Origin: an uncultured Collinsella sp.
Lineage (GTDB): Bacteria; Actinomycetota; Coriobacteriia; Coriobacteriales; Coriobacteriaceae
Reading direction: 5' to 3'
Assembly: GCA_938036665.1 (NCBI GenBank)
Contig: CALHWR010000031.1
Span: 1-23,919, forward strand
Length of the DNA: 23,919 bases
In this document: positions 16,241-23,445 of the stretch, piece after piece
Layout of the letters: every line of letters starts with the position of its first letter
Numbering within the stretch: position 1 is the first letter of the stretch
Notes under the pieces: generated by a model
Told to the model about the DNA's origin: nothing
The model's input: only the letters and a program-made list of their open reading frames with translations
The model's database searches: none
Translations under genes and position numbers: made by a program

Positions 16241-18957
16241 ACAAAAAGTCATACATCGCATTTGCTGCCTATGAAGACAAGCTTTCCGATGCCAAGGGCG
16301 CGACACTGTATGGCAACGATGCTGCGAACGGCAATGTGACGGCGGCCGTTTCGCCCTACGTCACGACGAGTCCGGTGAGCGAGCTGGCGGTGCGTGCCTC
16401 CGACAACGACACCACCGATCGCCATCTGTTTGGCGACGGCATGAACGTTCCTGGTGCAGCGACTATCAAGGACCAAGCGGGGACCAACGTCACCAACCGT
16501 TATACCTACACCAATATCGGTGGCATCGATAAAGACGGCGCCTATCAAAATACCTCGAGCTATGATGCCTCATCCGTGGCGAGTAAGTTCAATTCGAATA
16601 ATGATACAAGCAACAACCAAGCCACAACGGATTTCCCTGTTTTGGTGATCTCGGGTACCGATAATACGACGGTCAAGAGCTATCTAAACATCATCACGAA
16701 CGGCGGCTTCTCCGACGCTTGCAGATTGAATAACGAGAATGGCACCAATCCGCACGTGACGGCCAAGGCGGAGGTGTTCCAGCTCAAGAACGGTGTATTC
16801 GTTAAGGACGATGGTGCGTCGAGCAATCCCACACTTCGTGTGGTGAACAACGGTAAAAAGAACATGTCGTTTAGCCCAAGCTCCGATTGGGACAATGGCA
16901 AAGGTCGCTTTACGCTCCTGACCGTTACCTTTACCGAGGCGGGTCAGAGCTACAACGTTCAGGTGCCGATCATCGTTAAGCGCAAGCTCGAGATCGATTT
17001 CACTGCAACGTATGATTACGGCACTCAATTTAAAGAAAAAGACTACGCTAACCTTGGAAAAGATGCACACGTGCTTACGAGCTTTGGCGAGTCGATGACG
17101 GGTCTGCTTACCTGGACATACAATTCTGCTAATGGGAAGGAAGTCGACTTTGGCTGGGACAGCTATATGGCTGCCGGCGGCTCGATGAAGGGGCTCGGCA
17201 AGAGCATCCTCTTCAATGGTGCCGACGGAAGGTTGCCCCAGGGCACCCAGCTTACGCTCATCGATGCGAACGTTGATGGCAAGGCCGGTGGCAGAGAGTA
17301 CCACTATACGGTGGGCGAAGGCGGAGCAACGAGCGTTTCCCTGAGCGGAAATGCGGGCTTTGAGGATTCTGCGGGCAATCCATATCAGGAGCGATGGCTG
17401 AGCGAGATTTTGGATGTGTACGCCGAAAAGGATGGCGCCGGCACATGGGCCGAGTGTAATAACGAGGCAGAGGCGACCGCTAAGGCGAAACTCGGAGATA
17501 CGTGGAAGCTGTTTAAGGTTGCAGACACTGACGTTCCCAGCAAAAGTCGCTATACGCTAAAGGTACCTAAGGAGGAGAAAACCGGCAGGGAGCAGCGTGC
17601 GTCGGAGAGCGTCTACCTAGTTGTCAACGTGCCCAAGTCGGGCGACGGCATGACGCAAGCTAATATCAACGGTTTTACGGCTTCGTCTATTGACTCGAAT
17701 TCTTCGGGTGCCCGCATATCTTGGAATCTGCATCACGTCTTGCGCACCGGTGGCGAAGATAATCAAAACAGTACGGCATCGACATACAGCATCTTGTCCA
17801 ATTATGAGCAGAGTGTAGTCGACAATAAAAATGCGGCGCGCATTCCGGTTTCGAAGTCGAAGGACGGTGCCGCCTACGTGCTTTCTCTTGACGTCAAAGA
17901 TACGGTTACGTTTAGCCCGAGCCAATACTATACAGAGAGTGACCATCTGTTCTATCGGCTCGATACATCGCTGTGTCGCTATGGCGCCAACAACAACCTA
18001 ATGGGAGTAAGTAGTTTCCCGAGCGGAACCTCGGCAATTGCGAAGTTTTATGTTGCCATCGGCGGTCAGAACTACAGGTGGAATGGCGGCGATTGGGAGC
18101 CGTGTGACGCTTCGACGCCTGCGTTCACGCAGACCGTGACGGATACAGGCGATGATTCGCTGAAGCTTAGGCTCGATCACGATCTTGCCAAAATTCGCAA
18201 GCGCGCAACGGGCGGATCTTTTACCGTGCGCACGGTTGTGGAAGAGATTCGTCTTACGCCGGACGGCTGCAACAAGGTTATCTCCCTGTCCAAGCAGTCT
18301 GGCGAGGACGCCTGTACCAAGATGTCCTATACCGCCAAGCTTTCGACGCGTAAGGAAGGCCTTAATACCTCGAGCCTGACACAGACGAAGCCCGGTAACG
18401 TCGGGTACTATCGCATGGACACGGGTGATACGACCATTACGCTTTCTGCGCCAGATAAGTCGCAGCTTGGTATTAACGTGGACGACCTTCGCCCGATTGC
18501 GAATGGCACGATTGGTCTGGGTGCCACGTATGAGCTAGGTGGACTTAACAACGCCACCGAGGCAATTGCAAATGCCGACTCTGTTGTGTACACGCTCGAG
18601 CTGCAGCGCCGCGGAACCGACGGCACGTATGAGAGTGTAACGGATGATATCTCCAACTACGTAACAGTGACGGAGAGTAAGCTTGCCGCGGTCGCTCCCT
18701 CCGGTAGCACGATCACCTTCACTGACTCGAAGGAGAATGGCAAGTTCAAAACGCAGAACGGTGACACTACGTTTAGCCTGCCCTTTACCGTTAAGGTCAA
18801 CACGCAGGTTGAACAGCGTGAGCAGTTCTACGCGAACTATCGATTGGTAATGAGAGCGAGCCTGGTTAAGGGTGACGTGGCGAGCGCAAAGCCTCAATCG
18901 CCCGACTATGTGACCTATACGCTCACGAGGGTGAACCTCAACGGCATCGACCACTAG
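16237..18957 (+). CDS. C-terminal 906-residue part of the giant surface protein (out of frame)
   Basis: The frame can start only at the GTG at 16237, overlapping the upstream stop by four bases, with no Shine-Dalgarno sequence and no signal peptide, so on its own the product would stay in the cytoplasm. Its opening SYIAFAAYED continues the beta-helix section smoothly. After that come non-helix regions: IVKRKLEIDFTATYDYG near residue 245, an Asn/Thr-rich middle, and a C-terminal block of long beta strands ending VTYTLTRVNLNGIDH. The last strand style resembles the ends of small proteins 1 and 2, so it may hold an assembly domain. There is no LPxTG motif, hydrophobic tail or repeat-type cell-wall-binding module. 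A strong terminator follows. Best read as the detached C-terminus of the upstream protein. Confidence 0.85.
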   Translation: MNKKSYIAFAAYEDKLSDAKGATLYGNDAANGNVTAAVSPYVTTSPVSELAVRASDNDTTDRHLFGDGMNVPGAATIKDQAGTNVTNRYTYTNIGGIDKDGAYQNTSSYDASSVASKFNSNNDTSNNQATTDFPVLVISGTDNTTVKSYLNIITNGGFSDACRLNNENGTNPHVTAKAEVFQLKNGVFVKDDGASSNPTLRVVNNGKKNMSFSPSSDWDNGKGRFTLLTVTFTEAGQSYNVQVPIIVKRKLEIDFTATYDYGTQFKEKDYANLGKDAHVLTSFGESMTGLLTWTYNSANGKEVDFGWDSYMAAGGSMKGLGKSILFNGADGRLPQGTQLTLIDANVDGKAGGREYHYTVGEGGATSVSLSGNAGFEDSAGNPYQERWLSEILDVYAEKDGAGTWAECNNEAEATAKAKLGDTWKLFKVADTDVPSKSRYTLKVPKEEKTGREQRASESVYLVVNVPKSGDGMTQANINGFTASSIDSNSSGARISWNLHHVLRTGGEDNQNSTASTYSILSNYEQSVVDNKNAARIPVSKSKDGAAYVLSLDVKDTVTFSPSQYYTESDHLFYRLDTSLCRYGANNNLMGVSSFPSGTSAIAKFYVAIGGQNYRWNGGDWEPCDASTPAFTQTVTDTGDDSLKLRLDHDLAKIRKRATGGSFTVRTVVEEIRLTPDGCNKVISLSKQSGEDACTKMSYTAKLSTRKEGLNTSSLTQTKPGNVGYYRMDTGDTTITLSAPDKSQLGINVDDLRPIANGTIGLGATYELGGLNNATEAIANADSVVYTLELQRRGTDGTYESVTDDISNYVTVTESKLAAVAPSGSTITFTDSKENGKFKTQNGDTTFSLPFTVKVNTQVEQREQFYANYRLVMRASLVKGDVASAKPQSPDYVTYTLTRVNLNGIDH

Positions 18958-18964
18958 TTCCGAA

Positions 18965-18982
18965 GCCAACTAGCTTCGCAAA
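18965..18982 (+). repeat. Direct repeat GCCAACTAGCTTCGCAAA, copy 1
   Basis: This 18-mer recurs at 19223-19240 with two mismatches (GCCAACTAGCTGCGTAAA), 258 bases downstream. Copy 1 overlaps the left edge of the terminator stem. Confidence 0.55.
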
Positions 18983-19015
18983 GGGGGCGGCAACCACCCG
19001 GTTGCCGCCCCCTTT
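18980..19015 (+). terminator. Rho-independent terminator of the surface operon
   Basis: A perfect 15-bp stem (18980-18994 with 19001-19015) closes a six-base loop and ends in TTTCTT. It lies 22 bases after the giant gene's final stop codon. Confidence 0.9.
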
Positions 19016-19055
19016 CTTGCTCGCGCGGCCTGCCGTTGCTTCGGCTTCCCACCAA

Positions 19056-19116
19056 ACTTTCCAACTTTCCACTTAACTTAACACCTAAGGTGGAAAGCTG
19101 GAAAGTAAGTGGAAAG
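19056..19116 (+). repeat. Cluster of TTTCCA/TGGAAA motifs around a dyad
   Basis: CTTTCCA occurs at 19057 and 19065; its reverse complement TGGAAAG occurs at 19091, 19099 and 19110. The two groups face each other around CACCTAAGGTG (19082-19092, centre 19087). Two steps are 8 nt and one is 11 nt. It may be a multi-site operator or a cruciform/hairpin element; no T run follows. Confidence 0.7.
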
Positions 19117-19222
19117 TTGACATGTAGGTGCGGGCTGAAGAGGGGTTAATAATTAAACAAACCCTACCAGCCAAACAAAAAGATATCAATCTGGTTGGTA
19201 AAACACCCTCAATGAGCCGCGA

Positions 19223-19240
19223 GCCAACTAGCTGCGTAAA
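19223..19240 (+). repeat. Direct repeat GCCAACTAGCTGCGTAAA, copy 2
   Basis: Pairs with copy 1 at 18965-18982 (16 of 18 identical). The 240 bases between them hold the operon terminator and the TTTCCA/TGGAAA cluster; the rest of 19117-19311 is AT-rich with no recognisable gene. Confidence 0.55.
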
Positions 19241-19311
19241 TAGAACCTAAAGAACTGTTGCAAATTAATGGCAAATGCCCAGATAGCGAAATTGCGATTT
19301 TCAATTAACTG

Positions 19312-19354
19312 TTACGTGCAAACAGCAAAATGCTACTATCTAACATGCACGTAA
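19312..19354 (+). promoter_or_regulatory. Promoter with flanking 9-bp inverted-repeat operator
   Basis: TTACGT (19312-19317) and TACTAT (19334-19339), 16 bases apart, make a plausible promoter for the helix-turn-helix gene. TTACGTGCA (19312-19320) and its exact reverse complement TGCACGTAA (19346-19354) flank the -10 box, one covering the -35 box and the other the likely start point. Their centres are 34 bases apart, about three helical turns, which suits a repressor binding as two cooperating units. A TTAACGGTTAA palindrome (19364-19374) follows in the leader. Confidence 0.6.
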
Positions 19355-19383
19355 GAAAGCAGATTAACGGTTAAGGCTAAGAA

Positions 19384-19788
19384 GTGGCAGGTATGTCGGA
19401 AGCAACTAGGACTCGCACGCATGCGCCCGAGGTCAGGCAGCGCGCCGTCGAGGTCCTCCAAGAGGGGGTCGGTCACCGTGCCCTCGCCGCGGAGCTTGGC
19501 ATTCCCCAGGCCACGGCTCGTCAGTGGGCCCGCGCGTATGCCGTGGGCGGTGCCGACGCCGTGCTCAACGCCGGTTCGCATCATCACACCTATTCGTACG
19601 AAGTTAAGCTCGCCGTGGTTAAGGACCGCTTGGAAAACGGCTTAACGGTTCGCGAAGCCATGGTCAAGCATAAGATTCCCAGCGAGTCTTCGGTCAAGGC
19701 TTGGTGCCGCCAGTATCGCGAGAGCGGTGAATCCGCGCTGGTCGATAAGCCGCGCGGTCGCAAGCCGCGCGTTAAAAAGGCGGAATAG
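19384..19788 (+). CDS. IS3 OrfA-like protein with two helix-turn-helix domains (lone)
   Basis: A 134-residue basic protein. The GTG at 19384 has AAGG seven bases upstream; the ATG at 19393 (three codons in) is an alternative. Residues ~15-55 form one helix-turn-helix (RALAAELGIPQATARQWARA) and ~75-115 a second (TVREAMVKHKIPSESSVKAW), followed by a basic tail DKPRGRKPRVKK. Paired domains of this kind are found in OrfA of IS3/IS150-type elements, where OrfA binds the element ends. Here there is no OrfB or DDE integrase reading frame after it and no obvious terminal inverted repeats, so it is not a complete insertion sequence. It has its own promoter with an operator-like repeat and lies just before the Ech-like operon, which fits a domesticated DNA-binding regulator. 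That role is inference. Confidence 0.85.
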   Translation: MAGMSEATRTRTHAPEVRQRAVEVLQEGVGHRALAAELGIPQATARQWARAYAVGGADAVLNAGSHHHTYSYEVKLAVVKDRLENGLTVREAMVKHKIPSESSVKAWCRQYRESGESALVDKPRGRKPRVKKAE

Positions 19789-19800
19789 CAAACGGGATGG

Positions 19801-19823
19801 TGCACCCACAGGGGCGCATTTTT
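19801..19823 (+). terminator. Probable terminator after the helix-turn-helix gene
   Basis: TGCACCC (19801-19807) pairs with GGGCGCA (19812-19818) with one mismatch and a four-base loop, followed by TTTTT. Weak stem but good position, 13 bases after the stop codon. Confidence 0.6.
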
Positions 19824-19968
19824 CTTGCCGTCCCTCTGCTCCAATGCGGGCGTGCCCTTACCCCGTACGCCTAAAACTCCCCAGTTGACCGAAAACCCGC
19901 CGCTGCTACTCCTTAATTGAGCTATAACGTTAAACAATTGCAGCGTTTTGGCATGGGGGAGTGATGGT

Positions 19969-22851
19969 ATGACGCTACTGTATTTCCTTACCCTGTTTCC
20001 GCTGGTACCGGCGCTGGGCATGCTGCTTGCGCGCGGTAACCGAGCCCGTGACGCGGTAGGGCTTGTAGGCTCTGGCATCATTATGGCGGTGACAGTTGTA
20101 GTCGCCGTCATGTTTTTTGGCACGGGTCCGCAGAGCTTTGAGGTGGCACCGGGCACCTCGCATGTGCTCTCCATCATCAGCTCCGTCATCGACGTGATCC
20201 TGTGCGCCGTCATCCTGTACAACGCGCGTAAATATAAGAGCACGCTCACCACGGTGCTCGGCATAGTCCAGCTGGTGGGCTCGCTCGCCTTTGCAGCCAT
20301 GACGCTGCCCGCGGCCGAAGCCGTCACCGCGACGCCGCTCTACCTGGACTACATGAGTGTGATCATGGTCCTCGCGGTCGGTATCGTCGGCAGCCTAATC
20401 TGCGTGTATGCCCTGGGCTACATGAAGGACTTCCAGGCTCATGACGAGCACGAGGCCGCGCTGCGTGGGCAAACCGCGCCCGACCGTCGCCCGCAGTTCC
20501 TGGCGCTCATGTTCCTGTTCCTCTCGGCCATGTTCGTCATCGTGACGAGCGATAACCTGGAGTGGCTGTTCTGCGGCTGGGAAATCACCACCGTGTGTTC
20601 GTTCCTTATGATTGGCTACACGCGTACGCCCGAGGCCATCAAGAACGCCTTTACCCAGATCATCCTCAACATGCTGGGCGGCATCGCGTTTTTGGCCGGA
20701 CTCATGTACCTGCACGTTAACGGCATGCCGCTGACCATCTCGGGCATGATCGAGCTTTCCGGCACCGGAACCGCGCAGTCCGCGCTGCTGGTGATGCCGG
20801 TCATCCTGTTGTCGCTCGCCGCACTTACCAAGGCCGCACAGATGCCGTTTCACACTTGGCTGTTGGGTGCCATGGTTGCCCCCACGCCCACGAGCGCCCT
20901 GCTGCACTCGTCAACCATGGTCAAAGCCGGCGTGTTTCTGATGGTCAAGCTGAGCCCACTCTATGCCATCTATCCCGTGACCGGCTTTATGGTCACGAGT
21001 GTGGGCGCCATCACGTTTTTGTTCGCTGCCCTCATGGCCATCTCGCAGAGCAATGCCAAACGCGTGCTCGCGTACTCCACCATTTCCAACTTGGGCCTCA
21101 TCAGCGCCTGCCTGGGTGTCGGCGCGCCCGAGGCCGTGTGGGCCGCCATCTTCCTGATCCTGTTCCACACGGTGGCAAAGTCGCTGCTGTTCCTGTGCGT
21201 GGGCACGGCCGAGCATCATATCGGCAGCCGCGATATCGAGGACATGGACGGTATGTTCAGCCGCATGCCGCACCTGACGCGTCTGATGATGCTGGGTATC
21301 ATGGGCATGTTTGTGGCGCCGTTTGGCATGCTCGTGTCCAAGTGGGGCGCCCTGGTGGCGTTTGCGCAGACCGGCAACGTGCTCATGATCATGGTGCTTG
21401 CCTTTGGCTCGGCCGCGACGTTTTACTTCTGGGGCAAGTGGCTTGCTAAGCTTTCGGGTGTCGATCCCACGGCTCAAAACGTTGAGGTCAATGTCCATAA
21501 GACCGAATGGATGGCGCTTAACACCATCGCCGCGCTGCTGATTCTGTGCTGCGTGGCGTTCCCGGTTATCTCGAGCGGTCTGGTGTCGCCTTACTTGGCC
21601 ATGGTGTTTGGCCGCGTGCCGTACGTTATCGGCAAGGACGCCATGTATCTGATGGTGGTTATCGTGGCGTTTATCGCCGTGGTGCTGCTGACTTCATTCC
21701 GCGTGAGCAACAAACCGCACGTAAACGTATATCTTTCGGGTGTGGGAACCGATAATTACCGTCATTTCCGCGGCTCGATGGGACGCGAGGTGAAGGCCGA
21801 AAAGCGCAATTGGTACTCGGAGGACGCCCTTGGCGAGAAGCGTATGGGCCCCGCGGGTAGTGTTGTTTGCTGTGCCATCATCCTGTTTGCGCTGCTGTGC
21901 TGCGCGTGGATTGGGCCCGAGCGGCTTGCCATGAGCGCGCCCTCGGTGCTGCGCGGTAAGTATTTCGAAGGCTCGGGTGTCGTGGGCATCTTTATTGGCA
22001 CCGTGGCGTTTGCCTTGCTGGCGCCGCTTGCGGGCGGCTTGATCGACGGCATCGACCGCAAGCTGTCCGCCCGCATGCAGGGCCGCGTGGGTCCGCGCCT
22101 GCTGCAGCCCTTCTACGACGTTGCCAAACTGCTGCGCAAGGCCCCTGCCAGCGTAAACACCATGGACGATACCTATATGGCATGTGCGCTCATCTTCACC
22201 GTCGTGGGCGGCGGCATCTTTGTGTCGGGTTCTAACACGCTACTGTGCGCTTTTATGGTGACGCTCGCCGCGATCTTTGTGGTGCTGGCGTCCGCCTCGA
22301 CGCAAAGCCCGTTTGCGCAGGTCGGCGCCGATCGCGAGTTGCTGCAGGTTATGAGCTACGAGCCCGCCGTTCTGCTGATGAGCGTGGGCCTGTACCTTGC
22401 CACCGACAGCTTCGATTCCATCGCCGTGACGGGGCAGTCGGCCCCCATCATCGTGTACAGCGCGCCCATTTTCCTCGCGCTGCTCGCGGTGCTTACCATC
22501 AAGCTGCGCAAGTCGCCGTTTGACCTTTCGTACTCGCATCACGCGCATCAGGAGATTGTCCAGGGCGTCGCCACCGAGATGAGCGGCGGCACGCTGGCCA
22601 AGATGACCCTTATGCACTGGTGCGAGACCGTGCTGTTTTTGATGTGGGTGGGCATGTTCTTTGTTTGGGACAACCCGGTGAGCTGGGTCGTAGCCCTGGT
22701 CGTGATGGCCGCGACGTATTTTGTCGAGGTGCTGATCGACAACACCTTCGCGCGCAGCACCTGGCGCAGCTGCTTTAAGCTCGGCTGGGGCGTGGCGCTG
22801 GTGTTTGGCCTGCTCAACCTTATGCCCATCCTCGTCGACGTGTTTATTTAG
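19969..22851 (+). CDS. Fused NuoL-like/NuoH-like membrane subunit of an Ech-type group-4 [NiFe] hydrogenase or related complex
   Basis: A 960-residue membrane protein. The ATG at 19969 is preferred to a TTG at 19948 because GGGGGAG lies seven bases before it. Residues 1-~600 are an EchA/NuoL antiporter-like subunit. Key charged membrane residues are present: E205 in GWEITT, K288 in LTKAAQMPFHTW, H313 and K319 in LLHSSTMVKAG, and K404 in FHTVAKSLLFL. Residues ~605-630 (NWYSEDALGEKRMGP) look like an EchA C-terminal tail. From ~627 an EchB/NuoH-like subunit follows, with GRVGPR at 705-710, QPFYDVAKLLRK and the acidic quinone-loop-like DRELLQVMSYEP (788-799). By family, the two parts form the ion-translocating arm that couples electron transfer to proton or sodium pumping. 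The subunits are usually separate genes; here one uninterrupted frame joins them. The next gene starts 12 bases after the stop. Confidence 0.92.
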   Translation: MTLLYFLTLFPLVPALGMLLARGNRARDAVGLVGSGIIMAVTVVVAVMFFGTGPQSFEVAPGTSHVLSIISSVIDVILCAVILYNARKYKSTLTTVLGIVQLVGSLAFAAMTLPAAEAVTATPLYLDYMSVIMVLAVGIVGSLICVYALGYMKDFQAHDEHEAALRGQTAPDRRPQFLALMFLFLSAMFVIVTSDNLEWLFCGWEITTVCSFLMIGYTRTPEAIKNAFTQIILNMLGGIAFLAGLMYLHVNGMPLTISGMIELSGTGTAQSALLVMPVILLSLAALTKAAQMPFHTWLLGAMVAPTPTSALLHSSTMVKAGVFLMVKLSPLYAIYPVTGFMVTSVGAITFLFAALMAISQSNAKRVLAYSTISNLGLISACLGVGAPEAVWAAIFLILFHTVAKSLLFLCVGTAEHHIGSRDIEDMDGMFSRMPHLTRLMMLGIMGMFVAPFGMLVSKWGALVAFAQTGNVLMIMVLAFGSAATFYFWGKWLAKLSGVDPTAQNVEVNVHKTEWMALNTIAALLILCCVAFPVISSGLVSPYLAMVFGRVPYVIGKDAMYLMVVIVAFIAVVLLTSFRVSNKPHVNVYLSGVGTDNYRHFRGSMGREVKAEKRNWYSEDALGEKRMGPAGSVVCCAIILFALLCCAWIGPERLAMSAPSVLRGKYFEGSGVVGIFIGTVAFALLAPLAGGLIDGIDRKLSARMQGRVGPRLLQPFYDVAKLLRKAPASVNTMDDTYMACALIFTVVGGGIFVSGSNTLLCAFMVTLAAIFVVLASASTQSPFAQVGADRELLQVMSYEPAVLLMSVGLYLATDSFDSIAVTGQSAPIIVYSAPIFLALLAVLTIKLRKSPFDLSYSHHAHQEIVQGVATEMSGGTLAKMTLMHWCETVLFLMWVGMFFVWDNPVSWVVALVVMAATYFVEVLIDNTFARSTWRSCFKLGWGVALVFGLLNLMPILVDVFI

Positions 22852-22863
22852 GAGGCGGCATCC

Positions 22864-23445
22864 ATGGATCATAAAATGTCGCGCTCACCGTGGGTTATTC
22901 ATTACGACGGCTCGAGCTGCAACGGATGCGATATCGAGGTGCTGGCCTCGCTTACCCCACTGTTCGATGCGGAGCGCTTTGGCGTGGTCAACACCGGCAA
23001 CCCCAAGCATGCGGACATCTTTTTGGTGACGGGGTCGGTCAATGCCCAGAACCTGCCCGTCGTGCGTCAGATTTACAACCAGATGCTCGAGCCCAAGTGC
23101 GTGGTGGCGTGCGGCATCTGCGCGTGCTCGGGCGGCGTGTTCCGCGATGCCTACAACGTGATCGGCGGCGTGGACCGCGCGATTCCCGTGGACGTGTACG
23201 CGCCCGGGTGCGCCATTCGCCCCGAGACGGTGATCGATGCCATCGTGGAGGCGTGCGGCATCTTGGACCAGAAGGAGGCCGTGATGCGCGCCGGCGGCGA
23301 TCCGCTCACCGTGGGCGGCGCCGCCACCTGGGACGGTGGCGTTGAGCTGGGCGAGGACGGGTTTGTGGCTGCTGCGGGGGCCGGGACCGGTGTCGACGCA
23401 GGCACGGCTGACGGTGCGCCCGCCGCTGCAAAGGAGGCCGAGTAA
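22864..23445 (+). CDS. NuoB-like 4Fe-4S small subunit of the Ech-type complex
   Basis: A 193-residue protein with AGGAGG eight bases before the ATG. Cysteines 19 and 22 (SSCNGCDIEV), 86 (GICACSGG) and 116 (PGCAIRPE) match the four ligands of the proximal 4Fe-4S (N2-type) cluster in the NuoB/EchC family. The subunit sits on the membrane inner face and passes electrons to the [NiFe] large subunit. The core ends near residue 140. An added tail of about 50 residues is Gly/Ala/Asp-rich and probably disordered. The order antiporter-NuoH-NuoB-NuoC is that of ech operons rather than hyf/hyc. The stop TAA overlaps the next ATG (TAATG). Confidence 0.93.
   Translation: MDHKMSRSPWVIHYDGSSCNGCDIEVLASLTPLFDAERFGVVNTGNPKHADIFLVTGSVNAQNLPVVRQIYNQMLEPKCVVACGICACSGGVFRDAYNVIGGVDRAIPVDVYAPGCAIRPETVIDAIVEACGILDQKEAVMRAGGDPLTVGGAATWDGGVELGEDGFVAAAGAGTGVDAGTADGAPAAAKEAE

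Noticed and set aside
19117..19150. Promoter TTGACA with TAATAAT
   Set aside because: The hexamers are about 24 bases apart, too far for a sigma-70 promoter.
19384..19788. Intact IS3 insertion sequence
   Set aside because: No OrfB/integrase frame or terminal inverted repeats are present; the next gene is the Ech-like operon.
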